Below, in pieces: positions 1 through 7,656 of a stretch of 64,000 nucleotides of DNA; the first letter of the stretch is position 1, and each line of letters starts with the position of its first letter. The translations under genes and the position numbers were made by a program. Under the pieces are notes generated by a model. That model had not been told where the DNA came from. It did no database searches and saw only the letters and a list, made by a program, of their open reading frames with translations. Origin of the DNA: Rhizobium mesoamericanum STM3625 (GTDB lineage Bacteria > Pseudomonadota > Alphaproteobacteria > Rhizobiales > Rhizobiaceae); assembly GCF_000312665.1 (NCBI RefSeq), contig NZ_HF536772.1, positions 2,044,647-2,108,646 of the forward strand, written 5' to 3'.

Positions 1-399
1 AGCCACGGGGCGGGCGCCAACTCTTGTCATCCGCATCTCACCCAAAAGACCCGAATCCGGCAAGAAACTGGTTCCAATGTGGCACAATCCACAGCCCCAC
101 ATCGTTGCCCGAAGCCGGTAAACTCCCGCAGAATCAGGGGTTTCTTAATAAAGTATAAAGAAACGGGAGCGGCGCGTGCCGCATTTGTGACCTTTCAGCA
201 ACAGCGCATGCGGAAGGCTGTCGCAAATACCCCAAACGGGCAAGTTGGTGATTGCGTGACAGTCCCGGTCTTGTATTTTCAACTTCGGAAGCGAGGGCGG
301 TTGATCGTCCGACTTCTTGAAACATGGGGATGGGGCAGGGAACGCTGCTCTAACGGCGAAAAACCCAGACCCGATCGAAACTTTGAATTGGAGGTCAAT
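1..399. other. Non-coding region upstream of the porin gene
   Basis: No convincing gene lies here. The porin reading frame stays open back to about position 79, but that extension has no signal-peptide character or ribosome binding site and is rejected as coding. The stretch probably carries the porin promoter and a long untranslated leader. I could not find a convincing -35/-10 pair. The left edge is cut by the window. Confidence 0.5.
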
Positions 400-1455
400 A
401 TGAACATCAAGAGCCTTCTTCTCGGCTCCGCTGCTGCTCTCGCAGTAGTTTCCGGTGCTCAGGCTGCTGACGCTATCGTTGCTGCTGAGCCGGAACCGGT
501 TGAATACGTTCGCGTCTGCGACGCTTACGGCACTGGCTACTTCTACATCCCGGGCACGGAAACCTGCCTGAAGATCGAAGGTTACATCCGTTTCCAGGTA
601 GATTTTGGCAAAGATCAGTCTGATCACGGCAATCCTGGCCCTGGTGGCTTTCCGGAAGGCACGTCTGACTGGGATGCGTTTACCCGTGGTCAGGTTCAGT
701 TCACGGCCAAGAGCGACACCGAGTATGGTCCGCTCACCGGCGTGATCGTTCTGCAGGCAAACGCTGATGCTGCCAACAGCGCGTTCCAGAACACCAAGCT
801 CGACTCGGCTTACATCGACATCGCCGGCTTCCGCGCTGGTCTGTTCTACAGCTGGTGGGACGATGGTCTCTCGGGTGAGACGGACGTTCTCGCAAGCCAC
901 GAGACGCTGCACAACTCCATCCGCTATCAGTACGAGTCTGGCGACTTCTACGCCGGTATCTCGGTTGACGAGCTGGAAGACGGCCACTACAATCCTGGCG
1001 AGAACCCGAACAACGTTGGTGTTGCCCTCGGTCTCGGCGGCAAGGCCGGTGCCTTCACCTATCAGGTTACCGGTGGCTATGACACCGACAATGAAGAAGG
1101 TGCGATCCGTGGCATGGGTACGGTTGCAATTGGCCCGGGCACGCTCGGCCTCGCAGCGGTCTGGGCATCTGGCGGCAACTCCTACTACGATGCTTCCGAG
1201 TGGACCATCGCAGCTGAGTACGCCATCCAGGCGACTGACAAGTTGAAGATCACCCCCGGTGCTCAGTATTTCTGGAACTACGGCCTCGAGTCCAACAACC
1301 AGGATTTCGCCGACGGCGACGCTTGGAAGGTTGGTCTGACGCTTGACTACCAGATCACCGACAACTTCTACGCCAAGGCTTCGGTTCAGTACCTCGACGG
1401 TGACGACATCGACGACCAGACGACTGGCTACTTCCGTCTGCAGCGTGCATTCTAA
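400..1455 (+). CDS. Alphaproteobacterial outer-membrane porin (Porin_2 family)
   Basis: This 351-residue protein belongs to the general porins of rhizobia and Brucella (RopA/Omp2 type), which form outer-membrane beta-barrels for small solutes. The start at 400 has a GGAGG ribosome binding site at 390-394 and opens a typical signal peptide. The predicted cleavage is after A-Q-A at residues 20-22. The mature N-terminus has the family hallmark of two cysteines, in V-R-V-C-D-A-Y-G and E-T-C-L-K-I-E-G-Y. The rest is rich in G, D, Y and N with alternating hydrophobic strands, and the protein ends in the terminal F typical of outer-membrane proteins. A strong terminator follows, so it is probably monocistronic. 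The longer upstream extension of the frame is rejected. Confidence 0.93.
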   Translation: MNIKSLLLGSAAALAVVSGAQAADAIVAAEPEPVEYVRVCDAYGTGYFYIPGTETCLKIEGYIRFQVDFGKDQSDHGNPGPGGFPEGTSDWDAFTRGQVQFTAKSDTEYGPLTGVIVLQANADAANSAFQNTKLDSAYIDIAGFRAGLFYSWWDDGLSGETDVLASHETLHNSIRYQYESGDFYAGISVDELEDGHYNPGENPNNVGVALGLGGKAGAFTYQVTGGYDTDNEEGAIRGMGTVAIGPGTLGLAAVWASGGNSYYDASEWTIAAEYAIQATDKLKITPGAQYFWNYGLESNNQDFADGDAWKVGLTLDYQITDNFYAKASVQYLDGDDIDDQTTGYFRLQRAF

Positions 1456-1480
1456 TCTGATCTGACTGATGTCAATCAGG

Positions 1481-1508
1481 AAAGCCCGGCTTTCGAGCCG
1501 GGCTTTTT
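1481..1508 (+). terminator. Rho-independent terminator of the porin gene
   Basis: A perfect 11-bp inverted repeat, AAAGCCCGGCT (1481-1491) and AGCCGGGCTTT (1496-1506), has a TTCG tetraloop and ends in a T run. It lies 26 nt after the porin stop. It may also serve the convergent hydrolase gene. Confidence 0.93.
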
Positions 1509-1545
1509 CATTTCAGTCGGGTTGGAAGCTCGCTTGCCTAATTAA

Positions 1546-2460
1546 TTAGATCTCCTGCAGAAACCCTTTTAAGCGCCGAAGCGTCGGCTCAAGATGAAGC
1601 AATGGTGCATGTCCCTGATCAATTGCCTCCAGCACCGCAAGCGACGGGTTGCGGACTGCCATTTCGGCAATCGTCCTCTCCGAGAGAAGATCGGAATTTT
1701 GCCCCTTGATGAGTAAGATCGGGAAAGCTGCCAGCCCGTCGTAATATTGCCAGAAATCAGGCAGCGGCCGGTCGAAATCGATCGTTTGCAGTTGAGCGGC
1801 AATGGCGGGATCGAAGTCGGCCACGGGTCTTTCGTCCACGTCGCGATAGATTGCGGCTGCCATCTCCTGCCAATCAGGCTCGTGGAGAGCGGGGAAGTGC
1901 CGCCCGTGGCAGGCCTTGAGAAATGCGACGGCTTCCGGCCAATCGCTCGGCGGCACGGGAAAGTTCAGGTAGTCTCGAATGCGCTTCAGGCCGTTGGCTT
2001 CGATCTTCGGCCCGATGTCGTTCAGAATGACCGCTGCAATCAGATCCGGCCGCATCTCAGCCAGAAGATGAAGAATTAGCCCACCGCGGGACGTTCCGAT
2101 GAAGATGGCACGGTCGATTGCGAGATGCTGGCAGGCCGAAATGACGTCCCGTGTTTCGACGCCGAGATTGTAGTTGGTCTTGTCGAGATCCCAAGCGGAG
2201 CGGCCCCGTCCACGATAGTCCAGGCTGACGACGCGTCTCGGTGTCGCCGCGTCGGTGGACAGCAAGAGCGCCAGCTGGTGAAAGTCACGGGAATTTCGCG
2301 TCAAACCCGGGAGGCAGACGATCGGCCAGCTGCCCGCCACCTGTGGACCGCCATAGTCCCGCGCATAGAGCCTCAATCCATCTTCCGAGAGGTAGGTTAT
2401 CGCTCGGAAGCCGTCATCTTTTGTCTCGCCCACTCGCATCGTCCCGGTTATACGAGGCAC
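1546..2460 (-). CDS. Alpha/beta-fold hydrolase
   Basis: A 304-residue alpha/beta hydrolase of unknown substrate. The nucleophile elbow is G-T-S-R-G, with Ser at about residue 124. The oxyanion region C-L-P-G-L-T is near residue 50, D-Y-R-G-R-G-R-S near 81-88, and the probable catalytic His is in D-Q-G-H-A-P near the C-terminus. These match the epoxide-hydrolase/esterase-like branch. No signal peptide is visible, so it is probably cytoplasmic. The true start may be the internal Met at residue 8. It is convergent with the porin, and its stop falls in a small palindrome, CTAATTAATTAG (1538-1549). The lytic transglycosylase lies upstream on the same strand with a 35-nt gap, so the two may be co-transcribed. 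Confidence 0.85.
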   Translation of the reverse strand: MPRITGTMRVGETKDDGFRAITYLSEDGLRLYARDYGGPQVAGSWPIVCLPGLTRNSRDFHQLALLLSTDAATPRRVVSLDYRGRGRSAWDLDKTNYNLGVETRDVISACQHLAIDRAIFIGTSRGGLILHLLAEMRPDLIAAVILNDIGPKIEANGLKRIRDYLNFPVPPSDWPEAVAFLKACHGRHFPALHEPDWQEMAAAIYRDVDERPVADFDPAIAAQLQTIDFDRPLPDFWQYYDGLAAFPILLIKGQNSDLLSERTIAEMAVRNPSLAVLEAIDQGHAPLLHLEPTLRRLKGFLQEI

Positions 2461-2495
2461 AGATTAGCGAGGTCGGCCTTATTCGCAAATCCCGA

Positions 2496-4568
2496 TCAGG
2501 ACGCGCGGCCGCCGGTCAGGTCACGGACGATGTCACTCGGCTGCCCGAGACGCGCTTTGTACACCTCGTAATTCTCCATCACCCTTTGCACATAGTTGCG
2601 CGTCTCGGGGAAGGGGATCCGCTCGATCCAGTCGACGATGGCGTCGATCGACTGGCCGCGTGGGTCGCCGTAACGGCCGATCCATTCGGGCACTCGCTTG
2701 GGGCCCGCGTTGTAGGCGATAAAGGTCATGATGTAGGAGCCGCCAAAAGCGTCGATCTGTTCGCCGAGATAGTGCGCCCCCAGTGTGGCATTGTAGCCGG
2801 CGTCCGCCGTCAGCCGGTCCTTGGAATAGGCAATGTTGTGACGCTTGGCGACAGCCTTCGCAGTTCCCGGCAATATCTGCAACAGCCCGCGAGCATCTGC
2901 GGCTGAAACGGCGGCTGGATCGAAAGCACTTTCCTGGCGGGCGATCGCGTAAGCGAGCGCCTTGCCGGAACCGGAGATGTTGGCATTGGTCGGAATGACC
3001 CCAAGAGGGAATGCGAGAGCCGCGACATCGACGCCACGGGAATAGGCGATCTTGCCGACCTGCAGGGACAGATGGTGATCGCCTGAACGTTCCGCTTGCG
3101 CACTCAGAACCGCAAGCTCACCGGGGCTTTGCAGTTGTTCGGCGAGTGCCAGGTACAGGTCCTTGGCCCGCCAGCTATGGCCGGCGGCCTCAAGACGGCT
3201 AATCGCCTGTACGGCTTCCCGTGCGAGATAGCGCTGGCGGTCTGCCTGGCTGGGTGAAGGGTAAGCCACATTCAACGTCTTGCGGCCGAGCTTGTCGCTG
3301 GCGAGTTGCCCATAGAAGGTCGTCGGATAGCTGGCGGCCTTGTCGTAGAACTCAGAAGCCTTCCCAGCCCCGCCGGCCTCGGCGGACCGTCCCATCCAGT
3401 ACCAGGCGCGTGCCACGGAAATCGGCCCGCTGGAGAAATCGAGAATTTTGCGGAAATGAGCCTGTGCGGCCGCCGGATCCTGCAGGCCGCGCAGCGCATA
3501 CCAGCCCGCATGGAACTCGGCCTCGACGATGTCGGTCGGCGTCGTTGCGGCGTAATTGGCAACGATCGTGTAGGCGGCCTTGAATTCCCCCTGGTCAACG
3601 AGGCCGCGGCTGACGATACGCTGCTCGTTCCACCACTCGCCGGCATTGACCAGTTCGTTTCGATTTCGAGGCATCTGCTGCAGCAGCTTGGCGGCTTCCT
3701 CATACTTCTCCTGTTTTCGCAGGTATTCGATGCGTGCGAAAAGGTAACCGGCATCGCCTTTCCATTGGCCGTCGACCGCTGCAAGAAGCGCACCAGCGTT
3801 CGGGGCCTTGCTGATGACGGCCGCCCAGGCCTTGTAGAGCGATTGAGCCTGACCCATGTCGCCAAAGCGCTTGGCCTGCGCGGCGCGGTTGCGATACATC
3901 AAAAAGTCCATTCGCGCCTTATGATCGGGCGAGGTCAGCAAACCGGAGAACTCGGCCAGAATCTTGTCTTCCGTCGACTTGTCCAGCGTCTCGCCGCGCC
4001 AAACCTTGCGAATGTATTTCGCCGCTTGGCTCTGCTTGCCGGTTGCAACGAGTGCACGCGAAAGGATCATCGCGCCCGAAGTCGTCTCCGGTGCACTCTG
4101 CCCGAAGGCTGCCAAGACGGCCGTTGGATCGGGGTTCTCATCGTAAAGGGCGCGTTCGGAATAGGCCCGCAGTTTCGAAAGCCCTGGCCATGCCTTGAGT
4201 TCCTGCGCCGCTGCTGCAATCTCCGTCGACGGAATGCCCTTCTGTCCGGAGACCGCAATCGCCCAGGTCAAAATGTGCCGGTCGAGCGTCCCGCGCTCCA
4301 TGCCGTTGCGGATTGAGAGCGCCTGCAGGGGATTATTATCCGAAAGCGCATCCAGCCCTGACTTCAAATCGCTGCTGACGGGTGCCAATGCCTGGCTGCG
4401 CGGAATTGAGCCGGTCACGATTGACTCCGGCACCGACGTTTGTGGGACAAAACCGATCGGCTTTACGTCGGAAACGGGGGCGTTTTCATTCGGAAGTGAC
4501 GACGCGACGCTGCTCCATGCGACGGCGGTAAAGCCAAGGGCGGACAGGATCAGGACTGCTCTCTTCAT
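2496..4568 (-). CDS. Soluble lytic murein transglycosylase (SLT domain)
   Basis: This 690-residue periplasmic enzyme would cleave the MurNAc-GlcNAc bond of peptidoglycan to give 1,6-anhydro products. It has an N-terminal signal peptide with a hydrophobic core in residues 4-22. A long helical superhelix resembling the Slt70 U/L domains follows. The C-terminal SLT domain, about residues 530-650, carries the catalytic glutamate in A-R-Q-E-S-A-F-D-P, the G-L-L-Q-I-L-P motif and A-Y-N-A-G-P. The length is normal for the Slt70-like family. It is divergent from dapA across a 213-bp region. A one-mismatch CtrA-like motif (TTAA-N7-TTAC) lies at 4616-4630. Confidence 0.92.
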   Translation of the reverse strand: MKRAVLILSALGFTAVAWSSVASSLPNENAPVSDVKPIGFVPQTSVPESIVTGSIPRSQALAPVSSDLKSGLDALSDNNPLQALSIRNGMERGTLDRHILTWAIAVSGQKGIPSTEIAAAAQELKAWPGLSKLRAYSERALYDENPDPTAVLAAFGQSAPETTSGAMILSRALVATGKQSQAAKYIRKVWRGETLDKSTEDKILAEFSGLLTSPDHKARMDFLMYRNRAAQAKRFGDMGQAQSLYKAWAAVISKAPNAGALLAAVDGQWKGDAGYLFARIEYLRKQEKYEEAAKLLQQMPRNRNELVNAGEWWNEQRIVSRGLVDQGEFKAAYTIVANYAATTPTDIVEAEFHAGWYALRGLQDPAAAQAHFRKILDFSSGPISVARAWYWMGRSAEAGGAGKASEFYDKAASYPTTFYGQLASDKLGRKTLNVAYPSPSQADRQRYLAREAVQAISRLEAAGHSWRAKDLYLALAEQLQSPGELAVLSAQAERSGDHHLSLQVGKIAYSRGVDVAALAFPLGVIPTNANISGSGKALAYAIARQESAFDPAAVSAADARGLLQILPGTAKAVAKRHNIAYSKDRLTADAGYNATLGAHYLGEQIDAFGGSYIMTFIAYNAGPKRVPEWIGRYGDPRGQSIDAIVDWIERIPFPETRNYVQRVMENYEVYKARLGQPSDIVRDLTGGRAS

Positions 4569-4692
4569 GGAACACTCACAACGAAAACACGCCCAACCAT
4601 TTGGCGGGAGCCATCTTAACGAATGCTTACTAATGCCAGTAAACTTCGTTCACATTTGCTGTCGGAATTTGCCCTAAACCGATCCATGCGCG

Positions 4693-4721
4693 CTTGTCGC
4701 GGCGATTTCGCCGCACTATGG
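4693..4721 (+). promoter_or_regulatory. Candidate sigma-70 promoter of dapA
   Basis: CTTGTC (4693-4698) and CTATGG (4716-4721) are separated by 17 nt. This is close to the rhizobial housekeeping consensus CTTGAC-N17-CTATAT and would give a leader of about 55 nt before dapA. The spacer contains GCGGCGATTTCGCCGC, an inverted repeat that might be a regulatory site. Confidence 0.5.
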
Positions 4722-4781
4722 TGCCCCACCAATATTCAAGGAATGCGGCCGAAGCGTGAATTTGGCCATGAGGAGTTCTGC

Positions 4782-5666
4782 ATGTTCCAGGGATCCATTC
4801 CCGCTCTCGTCACTCCCTTCACCGATGCTGGACAAGTGGATGAAGCTTCGTTCGCAAGCCATGTCGACTGGCAGATCAAGGAAGGTAGCAGCGGTCTCGT
4901 TCCGGTCGGCACGACCGGTGAATCTCCGACGCTGTCGCATGCCGAGCATAAACGGGTCGTGGAACTTTGCATCGAAGCCGCAGCCAAGCGCGTGCCCGTG
5001 ATGGCCGGCGCCGGTTCGAACAATACGCGTGAAGCAATTGAGCTTGCTCAGCATGCCGAGAAGGCGGGGGCGGATGCGATCCTTGTTGTCACGCCCTACT
5101 ATAACAAGCCGACCCAGAAGGGTTTGATCGCGCATTTTTCGGCAATTGCAGAGGCTGTGCAACTACCGATTTATATTTACAATATCCCTGGCCGCTCGGT
5201 GGTTGATATGACACCCGAAACGATGGGCGCACTTGCCAAGGCACACTCCAACATCGTTGGCGTCAAGGATGCGACCGGCAAGATCGAACGCGTTTCCGAG
5301 CAGCGTCTGACTTGCGGCAAGGAGTTCAAGCAGTTGTCCGGCGAGGATGCGACCGCGCTTGGTTTCAATGCTCATGGTGGTGTCGGATGCATCTCGGTCA
5401 CTGCAAACGTGGCGCCGCGTCTTTGCGCGGAGTTCCAGGCCGCGACGCTTGCCGGTAACTACTCAAAGGCGCTGGAATATCAGGATCGCCTGATGCCGCT
5501 GCACAAGGCGATCTTCATGGAGCCCGGCCTTTGCGGAGCAAAGTATGGCTTGGCAAAGTTGGGGCGCATGAGCCGTAATGTGCGTTCGCCGTTGGTATCG
5601 ACGTTGGAGCCTGCCACGGAAGCGGCGATCGACGCCGCAATGCGCCATGCCGGGTTGCTGAACTAA
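4782..5666 (+). CDS. dapA: 4-hydroxy-tetrahydrodipicolinate synthase
   Basis: This 294-residue enzyme condenses pyruvate and aspartate semialdehyde, the first committed step of lysine and diaminopimelate synthesis. The start at 4782 is supported by AGGAG at 4771-4775; the open frame runs further upstream without family similarity. The TIM-barrel motifs are present: G-T-T-G-E-S with the catalytic Thr pair, the Tyr of Y-I-Y-N-I-P-G-R-S, and the Schiff-base lysine in G-V-K-D-A-T-G. The length is typical. smpB follows about 100 nt downstream on the same strand, an arrangement common in alphaproteobacteria. Confidence 0.96.
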   Translation: MFQGSIPALVTPFTDAGQVDEASFASHVDWQIKEGSSGLVPVGTTGESPTLSHAEHKRVVELCIEAAAKRVPVMAGAGSNNTREAIELAQHAEKAGADAILVVTPYYNKPTQKGLIAHFSAIAEAVQLPIYIYNIPGRSVVDMTPETMGALAKAHSNIVGVKDATGKIERVSEQRLTCGKEFKQLSGEDATALGFNAHGGVGCISVTANVAPRLCAEFQAATLAGNYSKALEYQDRLMPLHKAIFMEPGLCGAKYGLAKLGRMSRNVRSPLVSTLEPATEAAIDAAMRHAGLLN

Positions 5667-5731
5667 GGCAATCCGCTCGACCTGCCTTCACAGGAGGCCG
5701 ATGTTCCCGTACATAAAAGGAAAGAGATAAC

Positions 5732-5748
5732 GGCGCGACAGTCGCGCC
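5732..5748 (+). promoter_or_regulatory. Palindrome in the smpB leader
   Basis: GGCGCGACAGTCGCGCC is a perfect inverted repeat ending about 21 nt before the smpB start. It has no T run, so it is more likely an mRNA hairpin or protein site than a terminator. Its function is unknown. Confidence 0.35.
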
Positions 5749-5769
5749 CTTGAGCATTTGGAATGTGTT

Positions 5770-6249
5770 ATGGCCCCCAAAGGCAGCGAGCGCGTGGTCA
5801 AGAGGATCGTGGCGGAAAACCGCAAGGCGCGCTTCAACTACGAAATCATCGATACCTACGAAGCCGGCCTCGTGCTCAAGGGCACCGAAGTCAAGTCGCT
5901 GCGCGAAGGCAAGGCCAATATCGCGGAATCCTATGCCTCGGACGAGGACGGCGAGATCTGGCTGATCAATTCCTACCTGCCCGAATATCTGCAGGCAAAT
6001 CGCTTCAATCACGAGCCGCGTCGGCGCCGCAAGCTTCTCCTTTCCAGCCGTGAGATCAATCGCTTGCGGGCCGGGATCAACCGTGAAGGCATGACCTTGA
6101 TCCCGTTGAAGATATATTTCAACGATCGCGGCCGCGCAAAGATGGAGCTGGCGCTCGCCAAGGGCAAGAAGCTTCACGACAAGCGAGAGTCGGAGAAGGA
6201 GCGCGATTGGAACCGCCAAAAGAGCCGTCTTCTCAAGGATAACGGTTAG
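5770..6249 (+). CDS. smpB: SsrA-binding protein SmpB
   Basis: This 159-residue partner of tmRNA in trans-translation delivers alanyl-tmRNA to stalled ribosomes. The start at 5770 gives the family N-terminus M-A-P-K-G-S; an ATG 12 nt upstream is possible but less typical. Family motifs are the central oligonucleotide-binding barrel with [16 protein letters not shown], then R-R-K-L-L-L-S. The basic tail with [10 protein letters not shown] becomes structured in the decoding centre. The tmRNA gene itself is not in this window. Confidence 0.96.
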   Translation: MAPKGSERVVKRIVAENRKARFNYEIIDTYEAGLVLKGTEVKSLREGKANIAESYASDEDGEIWLINSYLPEYLQANRFNHEPRRRRKLLLSSREINRLRAGINREGMTLIPLKIYFNDRGRAKMELALAKGKKLHDKRESEKERDWNRQKSRLLKDNG

Positions 6250-6284
6250 GCAACATCCGGGCCGGCATTCCTGCCGAATTCGGC

Positions 6285-6866
6285 CTAACCTTCCAGATCG
6301 GTTGGCGCTGCTGCTTCCGTCGGCCGCGGCGGCCGCTCCGAAGGATCGCGCCCGATCTCGCTCTTCAAGGATAGAAGGTCTATGAAATGATCGGCCTGCC
6401 GACGCAGGTCGTCAGCAATCATCGGAGGTTGGGTTGCCATCGTTGAGATGACCGAAACCTTTCGGCCCTTGCGCTGCAGCGCCTCCACGAGCGTCGTGAA
6501 ATCTCCGTCGCCGGAAAAGATGACGAGATGGTCGACAGTTTCCGATTGCTCCATGGCGTCGATCGCAAGCTCTATGTCCATGTTGCCCTTGATCTTCCGT
6601 CGGCCCATCGAATCCGTGAACTCTTTGGCCGGCTTCGTCACGACCTTATATCCGTTGTAGTCCAGCCAATCGATCAGCGGGCGAATGGAGGAATATTCCT
6701 GATCCTCGATTAGCGCCGTGTAGTAGTAGGCGCGCAAAAGATAGCCGCGTTTCTGGAATGCCTTCAGCAGCTTGCGGTAGTCGATATCGAAACCCAAACT
6801 TTTGGACGCAGCGTAGAGGTTGGCGCCATCGATAAAAAGGGCAATTTTTTCGCGTGGATCAAACAT
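6285..6866 (-). CDS. NYN-domain (LabA/DUF88-like) putative RNase
   Basis: This 193-residue protein has a PIN-like NYN fold. Acidic metal-binding residues sit in A-L-F-I-D-G-A-N-L-Y (about residues 8-17), K-G-N-M-D-I-E-L-A-I-D (about 92-102) and I-F-S-G-D-G-D-F, which suggests nuclease activity on RNA. The start at 6866 gives the family N-terminus M-F-D-P-R-E-K-I; a 14-residue upstream extension also has an ATG but looks non-homologous. The C-terminal 20 residues are proline- and glutamate-rich and probably disordered. It is convergent with smpB. The substrate is unknown. Confidence 0.88.
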   Translation of the reverse strand: MFDPREKIALFIDGANLYAASKSLGFDIDYRKLLKAFQKRGYLLRAYYYTALIEDQEYSSIRPLIDWLDYNGYKVVTKPAKEFTDSMGRRKIKGNMDIELAIDAMEQSETVDHLVIFSGDGDFTTLVEALQRKGRKVSVISTMATQPPMIADDLRRQADHFIDLLSLKSEIGRDPSERPPRPTEAAAPTDLEG

Positions 6867-7083
6867 CGCGTACCAATCCAATGTGAGCAATCTTAGCGCT
6901 TCCGTCAAAAACCCAAAAAAACAAAGGGTTATGCGACCGCCTAGAACAATTCTTACTTTATGAACTATTCATATAAGAAAGATTTAGGGCACGATTCGCG
7001 ATATTCCAAGCAACTTTTGGTGGAAATCCGCTTTCGTTTCAAAATTTGCCGCCGATGCCGGTTGACGCTTGGCGCAATGAAAA

Positions 7084-7111
7084 CTTGAATTTGCCCGGTT
7101 TTAATTGTATC
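7084..7111 (+). promoter_or_regulatory. Possible rpoZ promoter
   Basis: CTTGAA (7084-7089) and TGTATC (7106-7111) are separated by 16 nt, 40 nt before the rpoZ start. The match to the rhizobial housekeeping consensus is only moderate. The alternative TTGACG at 7062-7067 has no good -10 hexamer. Confidence 0.35.
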
Positions 7112-7151
7112 GGGCGTGTTAATCCCGAGATCCCGACGTAAAGGACAGGCA

Positions 7152-7556
7152 ATGGCCCGTGTCACCGTAGAAGACTGCATTGATAAAGTTGAGAACCGCT
7201 TCGAGCTGGTTCTGCTTGCCAGCCACCGTGCCCGGCTAATTTCCCAGGGCGCTTCGATCACCATCGATCGTGACAACGATAAGAACCCCGTTGTGGCCCT
7301 TCGCGAGATTGCCGATGAGACGCTTTCTCCTGACGATCTCAAGGAGGATCTGATCCACTCGCTGCAGAAGCATGTCGAAATCGACGAGCCCGAGCCCGAT
7401 CCGGCGAGCCTCATCGCTGCCGGTGGTGTTGCGGCGGCCGACAGCGAAGAGCAGGACGATCTGCCGGAAACGATCACTTTCGACCAGATGTCGGAAGAAG
7501 AGCTTCTCGCGGGCATCGAAGGCCTGGTTCCGCCGGAAAAGAGCGACGATTACTAA
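7152..7556 (+). CDS. rpoZ: RNA polymerase omega subunit
   Basis: This 134-residue subunit promotes assembly and stability of RNA polymerase by clamping the beta-prime C-terminus. In many bacteria it also forms a ppGpp site. The start at 7152 gives M-A-R-V-T-V-E-D-C, the standard alphaproteobacterial N-terminus. The conserved core [11 protein letters not shown] and the A-L-R-E-I-A motif are intact. The acidic C-terminal tail after about residue 80 is the usual alphaproteobacterial extension. It lies directly upstream of relA/spoT, so effector and target genes are neighbours. Confidence 0.96.
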   Translation: MARVTVEDCIDKVENRFELVLLASHRARLISQGASITIDRDNDKNPVVALREIADETLSPDDLKEDLIHSLQKHVEIDEPEPDPASLIAAGGVAAADSEEQDDLPETITFDQMSEEELLAGIEGLVPPEKSDDY

Positions 7557-7564
7557 TCGTCAAC

Positions 7565-7593
7565 CTTGCACCATTATAGCTTCGGCATATTAT
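7565..7593 (+). promoter_or_regulatory. Candidate sigma-70 promoter of relA/spoT
   Basis: CTTGCA (7565-7570) and TATTAT (7588-7593) have an ideal 17-nt spacer. Transcription would begin near 7600, directly before the hairpin at 7606-7626 and about 57 nt before the relA start. Confidence 0.5.
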
Positions 7594-7605
7594 TGCATAT
7601 CATGT

Positions 7606-7640
7606 GCGCCAATCCGTGATTGGCGCGCTTTTCTTTTTTA
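7606..7640 (+). terminator. Intrinsic-terminator-like hairpin between rpoZ and relA/spoT
   Basis: A perfect 9-bp stem, GCGCCAATC (7606-7614) and GATTGGCGC (7618-7626), has a CGT loop and a T-rich tail (7629-7639). It should end rpoZ transcription. It also lies just downstream of the candidate relA promoter and could act on the relA leader. Confidence 0.75.
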
Positions 7641-7656
7641 ATGGAGCGGTTTCGGG

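Noticed and set aside
79..399. N-terminal extension of the porin frame back to position 79
   Set aside because: The ATG at 400 has a strong ribosome binding site and opens a perfect signal peptide; the extension has neither and looks like random sequence.
4616..4630. TTAA-N7-TTAC as a CtrA site before dapA and the transglycosylase gene
   Set aside because: One mismatch in the second half-site in an AT-rich gap; too weak to list alone.
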